DNA from: Acidaminococcus sp050873445
Lineage (GTDB): Bacteria; Bacillota; Negativicutes; Acidaminococcales; Acidaminococcaceae
Assembly: GCF_050873445.1 (NCBI RefSeq)
Contig: NZ_JBNMIU010000008.1
Span: forward strand, 1 to 60,623
Direction of reading: 5' to 3'
Length of the DNA: 60,623 bases
Made by a program: the position numbers and the translations under genes. The first letter of the stretch is position 1, and every line of letters begins with the position of its first letter. Positions 41,705 to 48,505 of the stretch are shown in pieces. The notes under the pieces were generated by a model that saw only the letters and a program-made list of their open reading frames with translations, ran no database searches and was not told where the DNA came from.

Positions 41705-41728
41705 ATCTTTCTACCTTCCTTTGCAAAT

Positions 41729-41767
41729 CCTCTTGTCAGAAGAGGTCTTTTCCTATAGTATAGGAAA
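41729..41767 (-). promoter_or_regulatory. Two palindromes in the DUF368 promoter/leader
   Basis: TTTCCTATA-G-TATAGGAAA (41749-41767) is a perfect 9-bp dyad around one base. CCTCTT-GTCAG-AAGAGG (41729-41745) lies just downstream in the transcript. On the minus strand, TTGTTT and TATAGG at 17-nt spacing overlap the first, which would fit an operator. Confidence 0.5.
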
Positions 41768-41817
41768 GGGTCATAAACAATTTGAAAACAAAAGTAAAAT
41801 ACTTCCGCAAAAAATTG

Positions 41818-41826
41818 TGTTATAAT
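41818..41826 (+). promoter_or_regulatory. Extended -10 promoter of map
   Basis: TGTTATAAT without a clear -35. The leader downstream contains a 9-bp hairpin, GGGAAATCC/GGATTTCCC (about 41908-41928). Confidence 0.6.
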
Positions 41827-41947
41827 GATACATCGGACTGCTGATTTCCAGGAGTCCGCAGCAAAACCATATTATATCGTATTTTGACGCAATTTTGAAT
41901 AGAAAAGGGGAAATCCGCTGGATTTCCCGGTGCTAGGAGGATGCAGA

Positions 41948-42766
41948 TTGGATAGAAGCGAACTGAAACTGAAACTGATGGAGTATGCGGCCAAAGGATA
42001 CCAGGTGCCCCGCATGGACATGATCAAGACTCCGGAACAGATTGCAGGCATCCGGGTAGCTGGTAAGGTGAACTCGGAAGTGCTGGATGCAGTGGAAAAG
42101 AACATCAAAGTGGGAATGACCACTGACGATATCAATACCATCGTCTATGATACGACTATGAAACTGAAGGCCATTCCGGCCTGTCTGAACTACGAAGGCT
42201 TCCCCAAATCGGTGTGTACGTCTGTCAACGATGTCATCTGCCATGGCATTCCGGATCCCCATCAGGTGCTGAAGAGCGGGGATATCGTCAACGTGGATGC
42301 CACCACGATCTACAACGGCTATGTGGGGGATGCTTCCCGGATGTTCATGCTGGGCCGGGTGCCGGCCAGCCGGAAAAACCTGGTGGGCATCACGAAAGAA
42401 TGCCTGAAACGGGGCATGGAGAATGCCGTGGGCTGGAAGAACACCCTGGGGGATGTAGGGGCGGCCATCCAGCAGTTCGCCCAGAAACACGGTTACAGTG
42501 TGGTACGGGATTTCGGCGGCCACGGCGTGGGCCTGGAAATGCATGAAGACCCCTTTGTGGCCCATTTCGGCAAACGGAAGACGGGTATGCTGCTGGTACC
42601 GGGCATGGTGATCACCATCGAGCCCATGATCAACGAAGGGACAGCGGACCTGTGGATCGATGAAATGAACGGCTGGACCGTACATACTGCCGACGGCAGG
42701 GACAGTGCCCAGTGGGAACATACTCTGCTGATCACCGAAGGAGAACCGGAAGTGTTGAGCTGGTAA
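41948..42766 (+). CDS. map: Methionine aminopeptidase, type I
   Basis: Map removes the initiator methionine from new proteins. The protein is about 272 residues. Metal ligands are visible: two Asp in VNVDATTIYNGYVGDASRM, His in GHGVGLEMHEDP, Glu in ITIEPMI and Glu in WEHTLLIT. The TTG at 41948 is 7 nt after CTAGGAGG, while the ATG at 41941 is out of frame and abuts the ribosome binding site; TTG is chosen. No N-terminal zinc finger is present. Confidence 0.95.
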   Translation: MDRSELKLKLMEYAAKGYQVPRMDMIKTPEQIAGIRVAGKVNSEVLDAVEKNIKVGMTTDDINTIVYDTTMKLKAIPACLNYEGFPKSVCTSVNDVICHGIPDPHQVLKSGDIVNVDATTIYNGYVGDASRMFMLGRVPASRKNLVGITKECLKRGMENAVGWKNTLGDVGAAIQQFAQKHGYSVVRDFGGHGVGLEMHEDPFVAHFGKRKTGMLLVPGMVITIEPMINEGTADLWIDEMNGWTVHTADGRDSAQWEHTLLITEGEPEVLSW

Positions 42767-42862
42767 GCCCAGATTGCTGCAGGAAATCCGAAGGGGCGCA
42801 CCAGGACTTGCGTAGCGATGCCGTCCGATGCGCCCGCTGACAAACAGGAAAGGATGCTTGAC

Positions 42863-43378
42863 ATGACATTTATGGAATTGGCCAGGGCCAGATATTCGGT
42901 CCGGAAATTCAGTGACAGACCCATTGAAAAAGGAAAAATGGATGCCATCCTGGAAGCGGGACGCATCGCTCCTACCGGGCATAACTACCAGCCCTACCGG
43001 GTGTACGTGCTCCAGAGCCCAGAAGCCCTGGAAAAAATCCGCAGCCTGACCCGCTGCGCCTTCAACGCACCAGTGGTGCTGATGGTGACCGTGCGTAAGG
43101 ATGAGGAGTGGGTGAATCCCTTTGAACACAGCATCCGGGCCGGTGAACAGGATGCCAGCATCGTGGCCACCCATATGATGCTGGAAGCCTGGGAACAGGG
43201 CATCGGCTCCTGCTGGGTGAACTATTTCCCGGTGACGAAAGTGGCCGATACCTTCGGTCTGGAACTGAACGAAGTACCTCTGCTGCTGATGCCCATGGGC
43301 TATACTGCGGAAGGGGTGCATGCCGCCCATCTCCATAATGAACGGAGAAGCAACGACGAACTGGTGAAAGTACTGTAA
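42863..43378 (+). CDS. Nitroreductase-family protein
   Basis: This FMN-dependent nitroreductase-family protein of about 171 residues has the N-terminal RYSVRKFSDRPIEKGK FMN-phosphate region, APTGHNYQPYRVYVL, and GIGSCWVNYF in the C-terminal half. ATG 42863 lies 8 nt after GGAAAGGA; upstream in-frame starts lack a ribosome binding site. The physiological electron acceptor is unknown. It follows map by 96 bp. Confidence 0.9.
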   Translation: MTFMELARARYSVRKFSDRPIEKGKMDAILEAGRIAPTGHNYQPYRVYVLQSPEALEKIRSLTRCAFNAPVVLMVTVRKDEEWVNPFEHSIRAGEQDASIVATHMMLEAWEQGIGSCWVNYFPVTKVADTFGLELNEVPLLLMPMGYTAEGVHAAHLHNERRSNDELVKVL

Positions 43379-43382
43379 AAAA

Positions 43383-43415
43383 ACGGGGTGTGAAAAATAT
43401 TTTTTCACACCCCGT
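43383..43415 (-). terminator. Terminator after lgt (GGGGTGTGAAAAA hairpin)
   Basis: A perfect 15-bp stem with a TAT loop. The T run lies on the minus strand, so it ends lgt transcription, although it may also affect the convergent nitroreductase gene. It is the third member of a hairpin family also seen at 15174 and 24216. Confidence 0.88.
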
Positions 43416-43443
43416 CACTAGTCACCAGCCACTAGTTACTGGC
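43416..43443. repeat. Short heptamer array at the 3' end of lgt
   Basis: Four 7-bp units, CACTAGT, CACCAGC, CACTAGT and TACTGGC, lie between lgt and its terminator. The lgt stop codon (43432-43434) is inside the third unit. Confidence 0.75.
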
Positions 43444-44217
43444 TTTTCTGCGTTTGCGGAAGCCTGCCCAGATAAACAGCAGCAGGGCGATCACAAAGGA
43501 GAACAGAGCTGTCACCTGGGCACTTTTCAAACCCAGGAACATGGGCTGTACGTAATCGCCCCGCAAAAACTCCAGAAAGAACCGCAGCCCGCTGTAGAGC
43601 ATCACATACAAGCAGCAGGGCTGCCCTTTTTTTGGCTTTGTGGTCTGGAACAGCAGCAGGAGCGCAAACAGGACCACATCGATCTGTCCTTCCCACACTT
43701 CTGCCGGCCACAGAGGCTGGGTCCCGTAGGTGCTGCGGGCCAGGGTACCGGCCGGGTACAGGATTCCGAAATCACCGCCGGTGGGAGATCCGAAAGCGTC
43801 TCCATTCAGCAGATTGGCCATGCGGCCGATGCTTTGGCCGATGAAAAGAGACGGACAGATGACGTCCAGCATTTCAATCCAGTCCACCTTATGGCGCCAG
43901 CAGTAAAAAGCCCCGGCAGCGACGCCGCCCAGGATGCCTCCCTGGATGGCCATGCCTCCCTGCCAGACGAAAGGGATTTCCAGCAGATGGCTGCTGTAGT
44001 AGCCCCAGTCGAAGAAAAATACATCCCACAGCCGGGCACCCACCAGGCCGGCGAATCCGCCGTAGATGCCGATGTCGGGCAGCAGTTTTTCCCAGCCCCG
44101 GCCGTCCCGCCAGGCCAGGAAATAGGCCACGGATGTGGCCATAAAGATAGCCAGGCACAGCATGAGCCCATACATGCGGATGGGAAAGCCTCCAATGAAA
44201 AACAGATATTGATGCAC
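43432..44217 (-). CDS. lgt: Prolipoprotein diacylglyceryl transferase
   Basis: Lgt transfers diacylglycerol from phosphatidylglycerol to the lipobox cysteine of prolipoproteins. The 261-residue membrane protein has about seven helices, FPIRMYGLMLCLAIF near the N-terminus, the Lgt signature region GQSIGRMANLLNGDAFG with its essential arginine, and GLRFFLEFLRGD near the C-terminus. The start ATG has AAAGGACG upstream. Heptamer repeats flank both ends of the gene, and its stop codon TAG belongs to a repeat unit. Confidence 0.96.
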   Translation of the reverse strand: MHQYLFFIGGFPIRMYGLMLCLAIFMATSVAYFLAWRDGRGWEKLLPDIGIYGGFAGLVGARLWDVFFFDWGYYSSHLLEIPFVWQGGMAIQGGILGGVAAGAFYCWRHKVDWIEMLDVICPSLFIGQSIGRMANLLNGDAFGSPTGGDFGILYPAGTLARSTYGTQPLWPAEVWEGQIDVVLFALLLLFQTTKPKKGQPCCLYVMLYSGLRFFLEFLRGDYVQPMFLGLKSAQVTALFSFVIALLLFIWAGFRKRRKASN

Positions 44218-44237
44218 AGTTGAAGCGTCCTTTCATA

Positions 44238-44370
44238 CACTAACCACCAGTCACCAGCCACTAACCACTAGCCGCTAACCACTAGCCGCTAACCACTAAC
44301 CACTAACCACTAACCACTAACCACTAACCACTAACCACTAACCACTAACCACTAACCACTAACCACTACC
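44238..44370. repeat. Heptamer tandem array (CACTAAC)n, 19 units
   Basis: Nineteen consecutive 7-bp units fill the gap between the metallophosphoesterase stop and the lgt leader. Units 1-8 are variants (CACTAAC, CACCAGT, CACCAGC, CACTAGC, CGCTAAC), units 9-18 are identical CACTAAC, and the last is CACTACC. On the transcribed minus strand the unit reads GTTAGTG. The phosphoesterase stop codon (44366-44368) lies in the final unit. Confidence 0.95.
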
Positions 44371-45064
44371 ATATCCGTACCAGCCGGAAATCCACGTAAT
44401 CGGCGGCCACCAGACGATACCGGGTGCCGTCCCGTACTCCCTGGAACAGGTTCAGGAAATGCGCCGCATCTCCGTGTACGTGGCCGTAGATGCACTGTTC
44501 CACACCGTATTCTTTGCACAGTTCCGTAAAACCGGTGACTTCATCCGGATGGTAGAGCGGGGGATAGTGGAGGGCTGCGATGAGATGCTTCGCTCCGGCC
44601 GCCCGGGCCCCTTCCAGGCTGCGTCCCAGCCGCTGGCATTCCCGGTCATAGATCAGCTGGTCGTGTTCGCTGAACCCCTGCATGCTGGGGAGGTTCCAGC
44701 CCCGGGTGCCGCACAGGGCCACATCCCCGGTCTGGTAAAATGTGTTGTGGAGAAAATGGATTCGGGGCAGGGCCTCTTCCATTTTTTTCAGGGAAGTCCA
44801 CCAGTAGTCATGGTTCCCTTTTAAAATTACCAGTTCGCCCGGCAGGTCCTGCAGGACTTCCAGGTCTCTTTCCGCGGCATCGGGCAGTTCCATGGACCAG
44901 GAGGTGTCGCCCACCAGCAGCACCGTATCGCCGTCCTTTACCGTCTGTTTCCAATACTCCAGCACTTTTTCCCGATGGTTCAGCCATTGTTCTCCGAATA
45001 CTTCCATGGGTTTCGTGGGAGGTTCTCCGGAAAAATGCAAGTCTCCCATGGCATAGATTGCCAT
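44366..45064 (-). CDS. Metallophosphoesterase
   Basis: This calcineurin-like phosphoesterase of about 232 residues shows the full dimetal motif set: GDLHFSG, GDTSWSM, GNHDYWW and GHVHGD. ATG 45064, 9 nt after AAGGAG, is chosen; the ORF extension to 45181 lacks a ribosome binding site. The substrate is unknown; the family includes phosphodiesterases for nucleotides and phospholipids. It lies upstream of lgt on the same strand, separated by the heptamer array that supplies its TAG stop. Confidence 0.92.
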   Translation of the reverse strand: MAIYAMGDLHFSGEPPTKPMEVFGEQWLNHREKVLEYWKQTVKDGDTVLLVGDTSWSMELPDAAERDLEVLQDLPGELVILKGNHDYWWTSLKKMEEALPRIHFLHNTFYQTGDVALCGTRGWNLPSMQGFSEHDQLIYDRECQRLGRSLEGARAAGAKHLIAALHYPPLYHPDEVTGFTELCKEYGVEQCIYGHVHGDAAHFLNLFQGVRDGTRYRLVAADYVDFRLVRIW

Positions 45065-45219
45065 AGTTCCCACTCCTTCCTGCGTTGACTTTATAAGTTG
45101 TGAAATATATAATGAATCTATTACACATGATAAAAACCACTGTAATACACATATGTTACTGAATCCCGGCAACTTATGCAAGGTGTTTCAGACAGGTTTT
45201 CTCAATAGGAGGTATGTTC

Positions 45220-47709
45220 ATGTTCGAGGAAAAGTATGAACCGCATGAGATCGAAGCCCGGTGGCAAAAGTACTGGGCAGACCACAAAACCTACAAGGTG
45301 GAGAACGATGACCCCCGGCCCAAATCCTATGTGCTGGAAATGTTCCCCTATCCTTCCGGCAACCTGCACATGGGGCATGTGCGGAACTATTCCATCGGGG
45401 ACGTAGTGGCCCGCTTCCGCACCATGCGGGGCTTCAATGTACTGCACCCTATCGGATTCGACTCCTTCGGGATGCCGGCTGAAAATGCGGCCATCAAGCA
45501 CCACATCCCCCCTGCCAAATGGACCATGGAAAACATTGCCAACATGACCCGGCAGCTGCGGGAACTGGGGCTTTCCTACGACTGGGACCGTCAGGTGACC
45601 ACCTGCAAGGAAGAATACTATAAATGGACCCAGTGGTTCTTTGAACTGATGTACAAACGGGGCCTGGCTGTGAAGAAGGAAGCTTCCGTGAACTGGTGTG
45701 ACACCTGCGGCACCGTACTGGCCAACGAACAGGTGGAAGACGGCAAATGCTGGCGCTGCCACCAGCCGGTAGAGAAGAAACAGCTGAGCCAGTGGTTTTT
45801 CAAGATCACCGATTACGCTGAACAGCTGCTGGATGACCTGGACAAGCTGAAGGGCTGGCCTGACCGGGTCAAGACCATGCAGCGCAACTGGATCGGCCGC
45901 AGCGAAGGTCTGGAATTCGGCTTTGATGTGCCCAGCCTGCACAAGAAGCTGATGGTCTATACCACCCGGCCGGATACCATCTACGGCGTTACCTTTGTGG
46001 TCATCCCGCCGGAACATCCCATGGTGGAAGAACTGCTGAAAGACAACCCGAAGAAAGCCGAACTGGAAGCTTTCTGCAACCAGGTGAAGAATACCTCTGA
46101 TATCGAACGTACCTCCAGTGAATCGGAAAAAGTGGGCATGTATACCGGCGTGGACTGCATCCATCCGCTGACCGGCGAAAAAGTCCAGATCTGGATCACC
46201 AACTATGTACTGGTGGATTACGGGACCGGCGCTGTCATGGGCGTGCCCACCGGCGACCATCGTGACTGGATGTTTGCCACCAAATATGGCATCAAGAAGA
46301 TCCTGACCCTGCAGCCCAAAGACCATGAACTGAAACTGGAAGAAATGACTGACGCCTATGAAGATAAGGAAGGCGTACTGGTCAATGCCGGTCCGTTCAC
46401 CGGCATGGAAATGCACAAGGCCATGAAAGCCATTATCGACTACATGGAAGAAAAGGGCCTGGGCAAGCGCCGGGTGAATTACCGTCTGCGTGACTGGCTG
46501 ATCAGCCGGCAGCGGTACTGGGGCTGCCCGATTCCAGTGGTGTACTGTCCTCACTGCGGCGAAGTGCTGGTACCGGAAAAAGACCTTCCGGTGAAACTGC
46601 CTACGGACGTGAAGTTCGATGCAGGCGCCAGCTCCCCGCTGGCTACCAGCGAGAGCTTCGTGAACTGCACCTGCCCGAAATGCGGCGGTCCGGCCAAGCG
46701 TGAACTGGATACCATGGATACCTTCCTGTGCTCCTCCTGGTACTATATGCGCTATACCGATCCCCACAACGACAAGGCACCATTCAGCGAAGAAGCTGTG
46801 AACCACTGGATGCCGGTGGATCAGTACATCGGCGGTATCGAACACGCCATCCTGCATCTGCTGTATTCCCGGTTCTTCATGAAAGTGCTGCATGACGCCG
46901 GCCTGGTAAAAGCCGACGAACCCTTCACCAACCTGCTGACCCAGGGAATGGTGATCAAGGACGGGGCCAAGATGAGCAAATCCCTGGGCAACGTGGTCTC
47001 TCCGGAAGAAATCGTAGGCAAATTCGGGGCTGATACGGCCCGCCTGTTCATCATGTTCGCCGCTCCTGTGGAACGGGAACTGGAATGGAGCGACAAGGGC
47101 GTGGAAGGGTCTTTCCGGTTCCTGAACCGGGTATGGCGCCTGGTATACCACTTCAGGGATATCCTGGCCCAGAAAGTGACCAGCTATGATACGAAGAACC
47201 TGAACGAACAGGACAAGGAACTGCGCCACATCCTTCATGTAAGCGTGAAGAAAGTGACCGAGGACATCGACAACCGGTTCAACTTCAACACAGCCATTTC
47301 CACGCTGATGGAGCTGGTGAATGCTCTGTATGCGTACAAGGAGAAGGCGGAGACCGTGAATGCCGGCCTGATTTACGAAGCCATTTCCAAACTGCTGCTG
47401 ATGCTGGCTCCGTTTACCCCGCACATCACGGAAGAACTGTGGCATGATGCCATGGGCAGCGAAACCAGCATCCACAAGGAAGCCTGGCCGACCTACGATC
47501 CGGAAGCCATCAAGGTGGACGAAGTGGAAGTGCTGATCCAGGTGAACGGCAGGGGCAAGGACCGGATCATGGCGGCACCGGACATCAGCCGGGATGAACT
47601 GGGCAAACTGGCTCTGGAACAGCCGGAAGTGAAGGCTGCCATCGGAGACAAGAAAGTGCTGAAAGTCATCGCTGTGCCGGGACGGCTGGTGAATATCGTA
47701 GCGAAATAA
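45220..47709 (+). CDS. leuS: Leucyl-tRNA synthetase
   Basis: LeuS charges tRNA-Leu. The protein is about 829 residues with the HIGH-type motif LHMGHVRNY at about residues 48-56, the zinc-knuckle region NWCDTCGTVL...CWRC, an editing domain (TTRPDTIYGVTF), and KMSKS at about 584-588. ATG 45220 is 7 nt after TAGGAGG; ATG 45214 abuts it. The 150-bp upstream gap shows no T-box sequence, so leucine-tRNA antitermination is not evident. Confidence 0.97.
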   Translation: MFEEKYEPHEIEARWQKYWADHKTYKVENDDPRPKSYVLEMFPYPSGNLHMGHVRNYSIGDVVARFRTMRGFNVLHPIGFDSFGMPAENAAIKHHIPPAKWTMENIANMTRQLRELGLSYDWDRQVTTCKEEYYKWTQWFFELMYKRGLAVKKEASVNWCDTCGTVLANEQVEDGKCWRCHQPVEKKQLSQWFFKITDYAEQLLDDLDKLKGWPDRVKTMQRNWIGRSEGLEFGFDVPSLHKKLMVYTTRPDTIYGVTFVVIPPEHPMVEELLKDNPKKAELEAFCNQVKNTSDIERTSSESEKVGMYTGVDCIHPLTGEKVQIWITNYVLVDYGTGAVMGVPTGDHRDWMFATKYGIKKILTLQPKDHELKLEEMTDAYEDKEGVLVNAGPFTGMEMHKAMKAIIDYMEEKGLGKRRVNYRLRDWLISRQRYWGCPIPVVYCPHCGEVLVPEKDLPVKLPTDVKFDAGASSPLATSESFVNCTCPKCGGPAKRELDTMDTFLCSSWYYMRYTDPHNDKAPFSEEAVNHWMPVDQYIGGIEHAILHLLYSRFFMKVLHDAGLVKADEPFTNLLTQGMVIKDGAKMSKSLGNVVSPEEIVGKFGADTARLFIMFAAPVERELEWSDKGVEGSFRFLNRVWRLVYHFRDILAQKVTSYDTKNLNEQDKELRHILHVSVKKVTEDIDNRFNFNTAISTLMELVNALYAYKEKAETVNAGLIYEAISKLLLMLAPFTPHITEELWHDAMGSETSIHKEAWPTYDPEAIKVDEVEVLIQVNGRGKDRIMAAPDISRDELGKLALEQPEVKAAIGDKKVLKVIAVPGRLVNIVAK

Positions 47710-47715
47710 AAAAAT

Positions 47716-47758
47716 AGAATGGAAGGGGGGTGCAGACGCATCCTCCTTTTTCCATTCT
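47716..47758 (+). terminator. Hairpin after leuS
   Basis: AGAATGGAA (47716-47724) pairs with TTCCATTCT (47750-47758), with inner G-rich/C-rich pairing. No T run follows, so termination would be weak. Confidence 0.55.
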
Positions 47759-47780
47759 TGACGTTTCTTTGCACTTAATG

Positions 47781-47859
47781 ACCTTCTTTTTGCAGGGTGG
47801 GAGGAATCCGCTCTTTCGTGTCGAATGGGGTGGATAGACTGCTTCTGCAAAAAGGAGGT
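47781..47859 (+). promoter_or_regulatory. comEA leader stem that masks the ribosome binding site
   Basis: ACCTTCTTTTTGCAG (47781-47795) is complementary to CTGCAAAAAGGAGGT (47845-47859): 14 Watson-Crick pairs and one G-U, with a 49-nt loop. The second arm contains the comEA Shine-Dalgarno AAGGAGGT. When paired, translation should be blocked. No match to a known riboswitch is recognised. Confidence 0.6.
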
Positions 47860-47868
47860 TATTTTTGT

Positions 47869-48504
47869 ATGGATCCATGGGAGAAGAAAAAATGGCTGGT
47901 GGTGCTGGGCATTGTGCTCTGCTGCGTAGCGGGCGGCCTGTGGCAGAGCCGGAACCGGACGCCGGAGACGGGTACCGGTCAGGCGGAGGCGCAGATGGCG
48001 GAGCCCCGACAGGAAAAGAAGGCACTGGCTACCGTCTACATCAGCGGGGCAGTGCAGAATCCGGGACTGTATCAGGTGGAGCCGGGCATCCGGTACCAGG
48101 AGGCCCTGAAGGCAGCTGGAGGGGTCACGGAGGAGGCGGATCTGGCCCGGGTGAACCTGGCGAAGAAATGCAGGGACGGCAGCCAGGTGAATGTACCCTT
48201 CCTGAAAAAGAGCAGCCGCCGGAGCAGGGGAAAGGAGAATCCACCGGGTGAGGACGGGAAAGAGAAAAGTGCCGCCACTGCATCCGGGGAGGCTTCTGCG
48301 GCTTCTGACACAGTCGGCAGAGTGAATCTGAACACAGCGGATGAAGCCCAGCTGACTGCCCTGCCGGGCATCGGCCCTTCCCTGGCCCGCCGGATCATCC
48401 TCTACAGGCAGCAGAAGCCCTTCCGGCGTGTGGAAGACCTGCAGCAGGTATCCGGCATCGGCTCGGCCAAGTTCCGGAACCTGGCAGGACGGGTGGAGGT
48501 GTAG
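47869..48504 (+). CDS. comEA: ComEA-type DNA-binding competence protein
   Basis: ComEA binds incoming double-stranded DNA at the cell surface during transformation. The protein is about 211 residues: one N-terminal membrane anchor (about 10-27), an SLBB-type domain (VYISGAVQNPGLYQVEPG), a basic low-complexity linker, and C-terminal tandem helix-hairpin-helix motifs (VNLNTADEAQLTALPGIGPS and VSGIGSAKFRNLAG). ATG 47869 is 10 nt from GGAGG. The leader may mask that site. comEC starts 1 nt after its stop. Confidence 0.94.
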   Translation: MDPWEKKKWLVVLGIVLCCVAGGLWQSRNRTPETGTGQAEAQMAEPRQEKKALATVYISGAVQNPGLYQVEPGIRYQEALKAAGGVTEEADLARVNLAKKCRDGSQVNVPFLKKSSRRSRGKENPPGEDGKEKSAATASGEASAASDTVGRVNLNTADEAQLTALPGIGPSLARRIILYRQQKPFRRVEDLQQVSGIGSAKFRNLAGRVEV

Positions 48505-48505
48505 C

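Noticed and set aside
44238..44370. CRISPR array
   Set aside because: Units are contiguous 7-bp repeats without spacers, and no cas gene is nearby.
45065..45219. T-box leader upstream of leuS
   Set aside because: The gap is only about 150 bp and lacks the T-box sequence, specifier stem and terminator/antiterminator pair.
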